From Neoluteolibacter marinus (GTDB lineage: Bacteria > Verrucomicrobiota > Verrucomicrobiia > Verrucomicrobiales > Akkermansiaceae): a stretch of DNA of 64,000 nucleotides. Below the pieces are notes generated by a model, which searched no databases, was not told where the DNA came from, and was given only the letters and a program-made list of their open reading frames with translations. Positions 16,928 to 25,590 of this stretch are shown here, piece by piece. Made by a program: the position numbers and the translations under genes. The DNA lies in NCBI RefSeq assembly GCF_014904755.1, contig NZ_JACZFQ010000006.1, positions 124,001-188,000 of the forward strand, read 5' to 3'. Position 1 is the first letter of the stretch. Each line of letters starts with the position of its first letter.

Positions 16928-16963
16928 AAGGCTGTCGGGGCTCGGCGCTCCGGCAGCCTTTTT
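16928..16963 (+). terminator. Rho-independent terminator
   Basis: AAGGCTGTCGG (16928-16938) pairs with CCGGCAGCCTT (16950-16960) over 11 bp with one G-U pair, and runs into TTTTT (16959-16963). It sits 18 nt after the stop of the beta-strand repeat gene, so that gene is monocistronic. Confidence 0.85.
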
Positions 16964-17021
16964 CGTGCGCGGTGGCCGTCTTCCGCCGCCCCGTCCCCGG
17001 GATGCCGCGACGTTGGCGGAA

Positions 17022-17054
17022 GAATTTCCGGAGTCGCGGGGAATTTCCTGTCGG
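17022..17054 (+). promoter_or_regulatory. 33-bp upstream element, copy before the LamG-domain gene
   Basis: Second strong copy of the element, with the identical 13-mer AATTTCCTGTCGG at 17042-17054. It lies between the terminator of the preceding gene and the start at 17147 (92 nt away), which is where a promoter for the LamG-PA14 gene pair must be. Confidence 0.5.
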
Positions 17055-17146
17055 AATCGCCGGGCGAAAATCGCCAGTTGAGAGGAGGATGGCCCGCTTG
17101 AAGGCCCCACGCCGAGACCCAACGGCTTGTCCCAATCGTTCCTGTG

Positions 17147-18898
17147 ATGAAAACCCGCAAAATCCCGGTTCCGACCGTGCTGCTTCGGCTGGCCGGATCG
17201 GTCATCCCATTGATGTCGAGCGCGGCAACGGCGGACGTGATCACCCGATACGCCTTGGACGAATCCGCGGGAACCTCGGCGCCCCAGTCGATTTCCGGCG
17301 GCGCGCCGGACGGCACGCTGGTCGGTCCCGCGGCATGGGTTTCCGGGATCGCGGCCGGCTCCGCGCAGGCGCTCTCGTTGACCACCGGAAGCCGCGTCGA
17401 AGTGGCGGGAAACGACGTCTGGCATGGGCGTGGCGGCTTCTCGGTGTCGACCTGGATCAAGCCGTCCCAGTTCGCCGGCGGCGGGCACGCGGCGCGGTCG
17501 ATTTTCTGGCTGGGTACCGCCGGGGGTTCGGCGCGTTTCACGCTTCAGATCAACGACCTCGGTGATGTCCGCGTTGGCGGCCGGCGGACCGGCAGCGAGA
17601 CCGATTTCAACAACACGTTGGTGGCCGGAACGAACGTGAGCGGCACCACCAACGGCTCCGCCGGCGATCCGATCCAGCTCGACCAAACCTATCACCTGGC
17701 CGCGACCGCCGACTACGCGACCGGCCTGCTTTCGCTCTACGTGAACGGCAGTCCCGTTGCCAGCAACACCATCGGCGCGTGGGGCAGCGGCGTGACCGCG
17801 AGCGACCAGCCGTTCGTCATCCGGATCGGCTCGAACGCGACGGGCGGCGAGCAATTCCACGGCGTCGTCGATGACCTGCGGCTCTTCAATACCGCGCTGA
17901 CACCGTCCGAGGTGGCGGCCCTCGCGGGACCTGTCGCCACCACCCGCGGGCGGGACCCGTGGGCCTTCCGGCTGACCTTGGAAAACAAGACGCGCATGCT
18001 GGTCGCGGCGCTCCGGCCGGATCTGTGGGTGGCCTACAATCCGGCCAACGGCACGCTTCACAAGGTCTGGAGCGGCGGCATCCAGTTCCACGGCAAGGTC
18101 TACGACTTCGGCCAGCTGAACTCGGCGACCTCGGGGACGACCTACCATTTGCAGAAGAACGCCTTCCTCCTTTCCGCGACGGATGAAAGCGTCATCCCGG
18201 CGGGCTGGTCCGCACCGGGAATCTCGACCGGCAGCTCCTGGAACTTTTCCACCGGGACGGGGACGATGTTCGTCTCGCCGACGGTCGACCTGCGCCACCA
18301 CGACCAGGTGACCTTGGCCTATCACACGCCGGGCACGAACAACCGCCTGCTAGTGGATGTCTCCAGCGATGGCGGCGCGACCTGGGACGCCCAGAACTGG
18401 ATGTCGGTGGACGGCGCGGTCTCGGACGGCCATCAGAAACGGCTCGCGGTGAGCGGCAGTTCGGTGAAGGTCCGCTTCCGTCGCAACACGACCGGCAGCA
18501 CCGCGACCCTCGCCGATGTCACGCTTTTCGGTGACTACCGCGCGTGGACGGTCGAGACCGGCGGTAACGCGGTGGCGACCACGGTGGACTGGCGGGGCTA
18601 CCGGATCATCGACCGGACGGAGGGCATGGTCGTCCGCTACGATCTGGTCCTGCCGGACGGCAGCCGGATCGGCGTGGAAGAACAGCCCGAGGCGCTGGCT
18701 GGAATCAAATTGCAGCGGCGCTTTTCCCTCACCGGCGTGCCCGCGGGGGCGCGGGTCTCGCTGGAGATCGATGGCACCGGCGTCTCGGCCGGGCACCAGC
18801 TGAACGGCGCGGCGTCCTTGCGGATGGACGGCGGCGCCACCTATCTGGATTTCACCGCCAGCGGCGAAGCCACCCTCGAAACCACCTGGACCCCTTGA
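17147..18898 (+). CDS. Exported LamG/concanavalin-like domain protein
   Basis: 583 residues from ATG 17147 (a GTG lies just before at 17144). The signal peptide ends near SSAATA (about residue 28). Residues 30-262 form a LamG-type jelly roll ending in the typical FHGVVDDLRLFNTALTPSEV. The rest contains PWAFRLTLENKTRMLVAALRPD and DRTEGMVVRYDLVLPDG. These resemble stretches I associate with large exported propeller and cytochrome proteins of Planctomycetes and Verrucomicrobia, although no haem CxxCH motif is present. The next gene starts 5 nt after the stop, so the two are co-expressed and probably act together on the same glycan. Enzymatic activity is not evident. Confidence 0.72.
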   Translation: MKTRKIPVPTVLLRLAGSVIPLMSSAATADVITRYALDESAGTSAPQSISGGAPDGTLVGPAAWVSGIAAGSAQALSLTTGSRVEVAGNDVWHGRGGFSVSTWIKPSQFAGGGHAARSIFWLGTAGGSARFTLQINDLGDVRVGGRRTGSETDFNNTLVAGTNVSGTTNGSAGDPIQLDQTYHLAATADYATGLLSLYVNGSPVASNTIGAWGSGVTASDQPFVIRIGSNATGGEQFHGVVDDLRLFNTALTPSEVAALAGPVATTRGRDPWAFRLTLENKTRMLVAALRPDLWVAYNPANGTLHKVWSGGIQFHGKVYDFGQLNSATSGTTYHLQKNAFLLSATDESVIPAGWSAPGISTGSSWNFSTGTGTMFVSPTVDLRHHDQVTLAYHTPGTNNRLLVDVSSDGGATWDAQNWMSVDGAVSDGHQKRLAVSGSSVKVRFRRNTTGSTATLADVTLFGDYRAWTVETGGNAVATTVDWRGYRIIDRTEGMVVRYDLVLPDGSRIGVEEQPEALAGIKLQRRFSLTGVPAGARVSLEIDGTGVSAGHQLNGAASLRMDGGATYLDFTASGEATLETTWTP

Positions 18899-18903
18899 TC
18901 CGC

Positions 18904-21900
18904 ATGAAAACCGCTTTTCACCTGATGATCGCCGGCGCCCTCGCCTGCGGGTTGGCGCGGGCGCAAGGTCCGGCGCTGAAGCCGGGCGTGACGGTGTGGC
19001 TCTACGAGACCGGCGAGGACATGCGCGAGTTGCCGGTGCTGGTGGACGGCCAGACGCCGACGGTGTCCGCGGATTTCCAGACGATCGATTTCAGCGGTGC
19101 CTGGGACACGACCTACGGGGCTCCGCTCGCCGACCACTACGTCGGTCATGCCTGGGGCCGGATGACGATTTCCACCGGAGGCACTTACGAGTTCCGCCTG
19201 ACCAGCGACGATGGCGCGAAGTGGTTCCTCGGCGACGAGGCAGCACTGGTGATCGACAACGATCAGCCGGGTGCCAGCGCCACGACGGCCACGCTGAACC
19301 TGCTGCCGGGGACCTTCCGCTACTACGTCGACTTCTATCAGAATACCGGCAGCTCGCGGCTGCTGTTGGAGTGGAAGCCGCCGGGCGCAGTATCGTTCGA
19401 AACCATCCCTGCCGGCGTGTTGCAGACCGAGGAGGGGCAGACCCACGTGACCTCGCCGGGATTGAAAAGCTACTACTATGATAGTGGCGAGGGCGGCACT
19501 CCCGGCGGCCCGGGCGACGGGCGGCCCCTGACGGGCGTCCACCCGAGCTTCGATCTCGTCAATTTCCGCCCGGCGGATTTCCGGCCGGCGGTTGGCGGTC
19601 TCGACTTCCTGCCCGACGGCCGGCTGGCGGTGTCCACCTGGGATTCGACCGGGGCCGTCTATCTGCTCGACCACCTCGACGATCCGGCCGCCGTCACCGT
19701 GCATCGTTTCGCGGCGGGCCTTGGCGAACCGCTCGGGCTGAAGGTCATCGACGGGGTGATCCACGTGACCCAGAAGCAGGAGGTCACGCGCCTGATCGAT
19801 CACGACGGCGATGACATTGCCGACGAGTATGAAGCCGTGGCGCACGGCTGGCCGGCATCCTTCAACTACCACGAGTTCACCTTCAATCTGGTGAGCAAGG
19901 ACGGCTTCCTGTGGGTGACGACATCGGTCCCGCTGCGCAGCGGCAGCACGGCCTACCTGCCGGGATCCGAACCGGCGTTTCCGGTTCCCGGCGGGCCGGG
20001 ATCGCTGCTGAAGATCGATCCCGTGACCCGGACTTGGGAAGCGGTTGCCAACGGCTTGCGCACTCCGAACGGCATGGGCGTCGGTATCGACGGGGAGCTT
20101 TTCCAGTCCGACAACCAGGGCGACTGGCTGCCAGCCTCGCGGATCAACCATCTCAGGCCCGGGAACTACTATGGCCATCGTGAAAGTCCCGACGACGCCC
20201 GGCCCTACACCCGCCCGGCACTATGGCTGCCCCACGGGGAAATCTCGAATTCGCCGGCCGAACCGGTCCAGGTCCCGACCGGGCTATACGCCGGCCAGAT
20301 GCTGGTCGCCGAGTTGACCCACGGCGGCATCAACCGGCTCTTCATGGAGAAAGTCCGCGGTGAGTACCAGGGCGCGGTCTTCCAGTTCACGCAGGGTCTC
20401 GAGTCCGGCATGAACCGGCTGGTCTGGGGGCCGGACGGATCGCTCTATGCCGGCGGCCTGGGTGCCGGCGGGAATTGGAACTGGAAAAACACGACCTCGG
20501 GACTCCAGCGCCTGCGGCCGAACGGCAAGGTCACCTTCGAGATGAAGAGCGTGCGGGCGAGAGGCGACGGCTTGCTGGTCGAATTCACCCAGCCGGTGCC
20601 GTTCTCCGTCGCTTCCAAGCCGGCGAACTACGTTCTCCAGCAGTATCGCTACGTGCCGGAGTCCACTTACGGCGGGCCGAAGCGCGACGTCGTGACGCTT
20701 GCCGCGACCCGTGTGGATGTGGCGCCGGACCGCCGCAGCGTCTTCGTGGAAATCCCCGGCATGCTGGAGGATCACGTGGTCGCCCTGCGCTTGAAGGACT
20801 TCATGAACGATGCCGGGCTCGCGCCGTGGGCCACGGAAGCCTGGTACACGATGAACCTCCTGCCGCTGGAAACAGGGCCGGATTTCACGCCGATGGACCC
20901 GCCCGAGGAGCCCGATGCGCCGGTGCCGCCGGCGGATGCGGCGATCCACGAGGCGGAGAATGCCGCCCGCTCCGGGCCGGCGATCGGCACGGGGAACGCG
21001 GGATTCAGCGGCACCGGCTTCGCCGACTATGGAACGGCCGTGGGAGAAACCATCACCTGGACCGTCAACGCGGCCCGGGCGGGATCGCGCTGGATCTCCT
21101 TCCGCTACGCCAACGGTAGTACTTCCGCGCGACCGCTTTCCCTGACGGTGAACGGCACGCAGGTCCATGCAGGCATCCCGTTCGATCCCTCCGGTTCGTG
21201 GACTACCTGGATTTTCACGGAGGGCCTCGGCGTGCCGCTGGTAGAGGGCTCGAACACGATCCGCCTGACCAGCACCATCAACAACGGACCGAACGTCGAC
21301 CACCTCTACGTCTGCGGCCCGCCGTCCGCCGCGCCGCCTGGAGCGGTGATCCTTTTCGATGGCACCGCATCCTCGCTGGCAAACGCGTGGCAGCGCGATG
21401 ACGATGGCGGAGCCCCGTCGTGGCCCGTCTCCGCCGATGCCATGGCGGTGGCCATCCAGCCCTCGCCGAACGACATTTCCACCCTCGCCGGATTCCGGGA
21501 TTTCCAACTGCATGTCGAATGGCTCTCGCCCCCCGGCGGGTCCGGCCAGGAGGCGGGGAATTCCGGCGTGAAGCTCCAGCGCAGCTACGAGATCCAGGTC
21601 CTCAACACCGCGCCAGGGGAGGCCCTGGCCAACAACACCGCCGGCGCCATCTACCTGCACAAGCCGGTCGACGTGAATGCCAGCCTCGGTGCCGGGGTGT
21701 GGCAATCCTACGACGTCGATTTCACCGCGGCCCGCTGGGATGGCGATGTGAAGACCGCGAATGCCCGCGTGACCGTGCGTTGGAATGGCGTGCTGGTTCA
21801 TGACGACGTGGCGATCCCGGGCCCGACCGGGATCTCGCCCGCCGAGGCTCCGGGACTGCACCCGCTCGTGCTGCAAGCTCACAGCAGCGGCGCCAGCGGA

Positions 21901-22383
21901 CCGGTGCGCTACCGGAATGTCTGGGTGATCCCGAAAGTCGCGGCCGGCGAGCAGTGGGAATCCTGGCTGGATGAAAAGGAACTCGAGGGCCCCGACCGCG
22001 ACACCGCGGCCGACACCGACCGCGACGGCATCGGCAACCTCTGGGAATATGTGACCGGCGGGAATCCCAAGCTGCCCGATCTCACGGCCCCGTCCGGCGA
22101 GTCCCGCATGCCGCGGATGTCGCTGAAGGAGGAGCCGGGCGGGCGCTACCTGGTGTTCACCTTCGTCCGGCTCGCGGATTCCCTGGCACGCGGGCTGGAT
22201 TTCGTCATCGAGACCTCGCCGAGCCTGATCGCCGGGTCCTGGACGCCGCGGTCGTGGAGCCTGGCCGGGCCACCCGAGCCACAAGGCGACGGATCCTTGG
22301 AAAAGGTCACGCTGCGGATGGACGAGTCCGTCGCCGGCAGCCTGCAGCTCTTCGCCCGGGTGAGGGCGGAGCTGCGGGACTGA
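18904..22383 (+). CDS. Exported multidomain protein: PA14, sorbosone-dehydrogenase-like propeller, CBM6, DUF1080
   Basis: 1159 residues from ATG 18904, with signal peptide (MKTAFHLMIAGALACGLARA). Domains in order: PA14 lectin-like (about 25-155, RLTSDDGAKWFLGDE); a beta-propeller of the glucose/sorbosone dehydrogenase type (about 215-560, with GGLDFLPDGRLAV, TPNGMGVGIDGELFQSDNQGDW and NRLVWGPDGSLYAGG); a CBM6-like domain (about 680-800, EAENAARSGPAIGTGNAGFSG); and DUF1080, the 3-keto-disaccharide hydrolase/GH16-like fold (about 815-1015, from ILFDGT). The last 120 residues open with DTDRDGIGNLWEYVTGG. The architecture points to oxidation or hydrolysis of an external carbohydrate. Co-operonic with the LamG gene and convergent with ruvX. 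Confidence 0.85.
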   Translation: MKTAFHLMIAGALACGLARAQGPALKPGVTVWLYETGEDMRELPVLVDGQTPTVSADFQTIDFSGAWDTTYGAPLADHYVGHAWGRMTISTGGTYEFRLTSDDGAKWFLGDEAALVIDNDQPGASATTATLNLLPGTFRYYVDFYQNTGSSRLLLEWKPPGAVSFETIPAGVLQTEEGQTHVTSPGLKSYYYDSGEGGTPGGPGDGRPLTGVHPSFDLVNFRPADFRPAVGGLDFLPDGRLAVSTWDSTGAVYLLDHLDDPAAVTVHRFAAGLGEPLGLKVIDGVIHVTQKQEVTRLIDHDGDDIADEYEAVAHGWPASFNYHEFTFNLVSKDGFLWVTTSVPLRSGSTAYLPGSEPAFPVPGGPGSLLKIDPVTRTWEAVANGLRTPNGMGVGIDGELFQSDNQGDWLPASRINHLRPGNYYGHRESPDDARPYTRPALWLPHGEISNSPAEPVQVPTGLYAGQMLVAELTHGGINRLFMEKVRGEYQGAVFQFTQGLESGMNRLVWGPDGSLYAGGLGAGGNWNWKNTTSGLQRLRPNGKVTFEMKSVRARGDGLLVEFTQPVPFSVASKPANYVLQQYRYVPESTYGGPKRDVVTLAATRVDVAPDRRSVFVEIPGMLEDHVVALRLKDFMNDAGLAPWATEAWYTMNLLPLETGPDFTPMDPPEEPDAPVPPADAAIHEAENAARSGPAIGTGNAGFSGTGFADYGTAVGETITWTVNAARAGSRWISFRYANGSTSARPLSLTVNGTQVHAGIPFDPSGSWTTWIFTEGLGVPLVEGSNTIRLTSTINNGPNVDHLYVCGPPSAAPPGAVILFDGTASSLANAWQRDDDGGAPSWPVSADAMAVAIQPSPNDISTLAGFRDFQLHVEWLSPPGGSGQEAGNSGVKLQRSYEIQVLNTAPGEALANNTAGAIYLHKPVDVNASLGAGVWQSYDVDFTAARWDGDVKTANARVTVRWNGVLVHDDVAIPGPTGISPAEAPGLHPLVLQAHSSGASGPVRYRNVWVIPKVAAGEQWESWLDEKELEGPDRDTAADTDRDGIGNLWEYVTGGNPKLPDLTAPSGESRMPRMSLKEEPGGRYLVFTFVRLADSLARGLDFVIETSPSLIAGSWTPRSWSLAGPPEPQGDGSLEKVTLRMDESVAGSLQLFARVRAELRD

Positions 22384-22392
22384 GGCTGGGGA

Positions 22393-22815
22393 TCAAGCTC
22401 CGCACAGCCAGGCGTTCAGGATCTCGACGGCGGCGGCCTGGTCGATGACGGCTTTCTGGCGCTTCGCGTTGCGGCCGGCTTCGCGGAGCTTCTCGGCGGC
22501 GTCCATGGTGGTGTAGGCCTCGTCAACGAAGACCAGCGGGAGGTCCGGCAAGCGGGTGGCGAGCTGTTTCGCGAAGCGCCGGACCTTGATCGCCGAGCTG
22601 CCTTCGCTGCCGTCGAGGCGGAGCGGCAGGCCGATCACGAGGGTCTTGATGGCGCGCTGGGAAACCAGTGCCGCGATGCGTTCCAGCGGGTCGCCCTTCG
22701 AGACGTCGATCGTTTCCACCGGGTGGGCGAGGATGCCGAGCGGATCGGTGGCGGCGATGCCGATGCGGGCATCGCCATGGTCGATGCCGAGGGCAGGGTG
22801 GCAATCGCCGCTCAT
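22393..22815 (-). CDS. ruvX: Putative Holliday-junction resolvase / pre-16S rRNA nuclease YqgF
   Basis: 140 residues from ATG 22813-22815, which overlaps the stop of the upstream GH16 gene as ATGA, so translation is coupled. The RNase H-like YqgF fold shows IDHGDARIGIAATD (catalytic first Asp), the middle strand TLVIGLPLRLDGSEG, and the C-terminal DEAYTTMDAAEKL with the second acidic site. A third acidic position falls near VIDQAAAVEIL. The protein is cytoplasmic and implicated in 16S rRNA 5' maturation and possibly recombination. Last gene of a five-gene minus-strand operon and convergent with the PA14 gene. Confidence 0.9.
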   Translation of the reverse strand: MSGDCHPALGIDHGDARIGIAATDPLGILAHPVETIDVSKGDPLERIAALVSQRAIKTLVIGLPLRLDGSEGSSAIKVRRFAKQLATRLPDLPLVFVDEAYTTMDAAEKLREAGRNAKRQKAVIDQAAAVEILNAWLCGA

Positions 22816-23645
22816 GGCTTCTTCTGATAGATGCGCACGTAGTCGACCTCGTAACGCTGCGGGAACTTCGTGTCGGACGGGTTGCCTCCCTGCCGGCCGC
22901 CGATGGCGAGATTCAGGCGCATGGCCTGCGGGGCGAGGAACGGGTTGACCGCTTCGCCGTCGAGGTTCTTCACATGCTGCATCGGCTGGGTGTTGAGGAG
23001 GATGCCATCCATCCAGATCGTCATCTTTTCCTCGTCCCATTCGAATACCCAGGTGTGGAACCGGTCCTTCCAGCCGCGTGGATCGAAACGGCCGATCGAA
23101 TGGGATCCGGTGTTCCATACATCCCGGCCGCCGGGTCCAGCCCAGCAGAAGTTCGCGTAGATACGGCCGCCGTAGTATTCGAGGATGTCGATCTCGCCGC
23201 CATGAGGCCAGCGGCCGCGGCCGGTGGTCCAGATCGCGGGCCACAGGCCGGGCTGGATGTCAAACCGGGCACGGATCTCGAAGCGGCCGAAAGTCCAGTC
23301 GTGCTTGCCGGCAGTGGTCAGCGAGGCGGAGGTGTAGTGGGCTTCCTTGCGGTTGCGTTTCCAGTCGCGGGAGCCCTCCTCGAAACGGGGGTTCGGGACC
23401 GTCTCGCGGCGGGCCTCGATGACCAGCAGGCCGTTCTTTCTGCTAGCGTTGTCCTTCTGATGCCACTGCAGTTCCTCGTTGCGCACGAAGCCGCCTTCGA
23501 AGCGCCACTTGGACTCGTCCACCGGGCCGTCGCCGTCGAATTCGTCGGACCAGACGAGCTGGTAGGCGTCGTCGCGGGGAGGTGCAGTGACTTCCTCCGC
23601 GTGAAGCATGGCTGCGAAGGCGAACAGCAGCAGGGACGCCTTCAC
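22812..23645 (-). CDS. Secreted glycoside hydrolase family 16 protein
   Basis: The GTG at 23643-23645 overlaps the metG stop as GTGA and gives a signal peptide (VKASLLLFAFAAMLHAEE), so I prefer it over upstream starts; length 277. The catalytic motif EIDILEYYG (nucleophile Glu, Asp, acid/base Glu) is intact and the jelly-roll landmarks LVWSDEFDG, GRFEIRARFDIQPGLWPAIWT and YEVDYVRIYQ are present. GH16 enzymes hydrolyse beta-1,3/1,4-glucans, agarose, carrageenan or porphyran; the exact substrate cannot be read here. A secreted glycosidase wedged by overlaps between a tRNA synthetase and ruvX is an odd operon position. Confidence 0.9.
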   Translation of the reverse strand: MKASLLLFAFAAMLHAEEVTAPPRDDAYQLVWSDEFDGDGPVDESKWRFEGGFVRNEELQWHQKDNASRKNGLLVIEARRETVPNPRFEEGSRDWKRNRKEAHYTSASLTTAGKHDWTFGRFEIRARFDIQPGLWPAIWTTGRGRWPHGGEIDILEYYGGRIYANFCWAGPGGRDVWNTGSHSIGRFDPRGWKDRFHTWVFEWDEEKMTIWMDGILLNTQPMQHVKNLDGEAVNPFLAPQAMRLNLAIGGRQGGNPSDTKFPQRYEVDYVRIYQKKP

Positions 23646-25210
23646 TCGCTTTCCTCGATCACGATCTTCGGGAAGACCGGCTTCGGTTTGCCGGTCTGGT
23701 GGCCGTCGGGGATGATGCCCCATTTCAAGTCATCGAGCTGCAGGTCCATCAGGTTGTCGACCCGCAGTTGGGCGGCGATGCGTTCGGCGGGTTCCGGCAG
23801 GACGGGGGAGAGCAGCAGCGCGCAATGGGCGAGGCTTTCCACCAGATGGGCCAGCACACTTTCGAGGCGCGGTTGGTTGGCGGGGTCCTTGGCAAGTTCC
23901 CATGGTTTGTTGCGCTCGGCGTAGGCGTTGCAGGCGGTGACGTGACGGTTGATCGCCTTGAGTCCCTCGGCGATGTCGTAGCTGTCCATTGCGGCCCGGT
24001 AGTCGGCCGTGACGGTCGTTAGCGATTTCCGCAGCTCGATGTCGTCGGCATTGGTCTCGCCACCGGTCTTGACCGCGCCGCCGCAGTAGCGGGCGTTCAT
24101 GTTGAGCGCGCGGTTGCAGAGGTTGCCCAATTCGTTGGCCAGCTCCTGGTTGTAGAGCATCACCAGGCGATCGAGGTCGAAATCGGCATCCTTGCCGGTG
24201 GTGATGTCACGGACGAGGTAGTAGCGCAGGGCATCGACTCCGAACTTGTCGGCAAGCTCGTCGGGGTCGACGACATTGCCCAGCGACTTCGACATCTTCT
24301 CGCCTTTGATGTTCCACCAACCGTGAACCAGGATCTGCGGCAGCTGTTCGTCGGTGAAACCGATCGCGTGCAGCATGCTCGGCCAGTAGATGCCGTGGGC
24401 GGGAACGAGGATGTCCTTGCCGATGACGTGCACCGGGCGGCCGGTTTTCCAGGTGCCATCGAAGTCCGGCAGTCCGGCATCGTCCTTGGCGAGGTAGCCG
24501 GCGAAGGAGATGTAGTTGATGAGCGCGTCGAACCAGACGTAGGTGACGAAGTCGGGGTCGAAGGGGAACTCGATGCCCCAGCGGAGGCGCTCCTTCGGGC
24601 GGGAGATGCAAAGGTCGAGCTCGGCGGAGTTGGCGAGGGCGCCGACCAACTCGTTGCGGCGGAAGCCGGGGATGACGAAATCGGGATTACTGGCGACGTA
24701 ATCCTTCAGCCAGGCAGCGTGGGCGCTGAGCTTGAAGTACCAGTTTTCCTCCTCGATTTCCACGACCTCGCCCCACTCCGGACCGAACTCGCCGGACTCA
24801 TTGCGGTCGCGGTCGGTGAGGAACTGTTCCTGGCGCACCGAGTAGAAGCCCTTGTAGGCCTTCTTGTAGAGTTCGCCGCGCTCCTGGAGGTCGGTGAGGA
24901 TGGCCTGGACGCAGGCCTTGTGGCGGTCGTCGGTGGTTTCGGCCCAGCCGTCGTAGCGCAGGCCGAGCTTCTTCCACAGGTTGAGGAAGAGCTTGGTCTT
25001 CTTCTTGGCGAAGGTGGCGGGGTGGACGCCTTCCTTTTCCGCGGTCTGCTGGACTTTCTGCCCGTGCTGGTCGACGCCGGTAAGGTAAAAAACCTCGTCG
25101 CCGCACAAGCGCCGGTAGCGGGCGATCACGTCGGTGAGGACCTTCTCATAGGCGTGGCCGATGTGAGGAGCGCCGTTGGTGTAGTCGATGGCGGTGGTGA
25201 TGAAGAACAT
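23642..25210 (-). CDS. metG: Methionyl-tRNA synthetase
   Basis: 522 residues from ATG 25208-25210 (MFFITTAIDYTNGAPHIGHAYEK). Class I signatures: HIGH as PHIGH (residues 15-19) and KMSKS (in EKMSKSLGNVVDPDEL, about residue 295). The connective-peptide region (SVRQEQFLTDRDRNESGEFG) has no CxxC zinc knuckle, so this is the zinc-free form. The C-terminal tRNA-binding (Trbp111-like) domain is also absent. It charges tRNA-Met in the cytoplasm. The TPR gene ends 5 nt before this start, and the stop overlaps the next start, so it is embedded in the operon. Confidence 0.95.
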   Translation of the reverse strand: MFFITTAIDYTNGAPHIGHAYEKVLTDVIARYRRLCGDEVFYLTGVDQHGQKVQQTAEKEGVHPATFAKKKTKLFLNLWKKLGLRYDGWAETTDDRHKACVQAILTDLQERGELYKKAYKGFYSVRQEQFLTDRDRNESGEFGPEWGEVVEIEEENWYFKLSAHAAWLKDYVASNPDFVIPGFRRNELVGALANSAELDLCISRPKERLRWGIEFPFDPDFVTYVWFDALINYISFAGYLAKDDAGLPDFDGTWKTGRPVHVIGKDILVPAHGIYWPSMLHAIGFTDEQLPQILVHGWWNIKGEKMSKSLGNVVDPDELADKFGVDALRYYLVRDITTGKDADFDLDRLVMLYNQELANELGNLCNRALNMNARYCGGAVKTGGETNADDIELRKSLTTVTADYRAAMDSYDIAEGLKAINRHVTACNAYAERNKPWELAKDPANQPRLESVLAHLVESLAHCALLLSPVLPEPAERIAAQLRVDNLMDLQLDDLKWGIIPDGHQTGKPKPVFPKIVIEESE

Positions 25211-25215
25211 GGCAG

Positions 25216-25563
25216 TCAGTCGGGCGATTCTCGGACAATCTTGCCGCCGAGGGAAAGGATTCGGGCGTTGGCCTTGGCGGATTCCGCCTCGGCGATCTGG
25301 CCGTCGCGGACATACATCTGCGAGAGGGCGGTCCAGGCGAGCAGGTCGTTGGGGCGCAGGGTGGTGGCTTGCAAGCCGCAGCCGATGGCTTCCTTCACCT
25401 CGCCCAGCTTGAGCAGGCACATGCCGAGCGCATGCCAGCCGTCGAAGAACTCGGGGTCCACCGCGACGCAGCGGCGGTAGAGTCCGCAGGCATCCTCGAG
25501 GTCGCCGAGGGCCAGGCAGCCGTTGGCGTCGTCGAAGAGCAGGTCCCGTTCGGAGTCAGGCAT
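25216..25563 (-). CDS. Small tetratricopeptide-repeat protein
   Basis: 115 residues, nearly all of it three TPR-like helical hairpins: LFDDANGCLALGDLEDACGLYRRCVAVDP, FFDGWHALGMCLLKLGEVKEAI, and DLLAWTALSQMYVRDGQIAEAESA. There is no signal peptide or membrane helix, so it is a cytoplasmic scaffold or adaptor. It lies between the chaperone gene (27-bp gap) and metG (5-bp gap) in the same operon. Its partner is unknown; coupling to protein synthesis or folding is only suggested by the neighbours. Confidence 0.82.
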   Translation of the reverse strand: MPDSERDLLFDDANGCLALGDLEDACGLYRRCVAVDPEFFDGWHALGMCLLKLGEVKEAIGCGLQATTLRPNDLLAWTALSQMYVRDGQIAEAESAKANARILSLGGKIVRESPD

Positions 25564-25590
25564 TGGTGCAGCGCTCCGCGAGCGTGTCGG

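Noticed and set aside
16493-18325. Minus-strand open frame of 610 codons spanning two genes and the terminator between them.
   Set aside because: It crosses a strong plus-strand terminator and the 33-bp element and encodes Arg/Pro-rich sequence without recognisable features.
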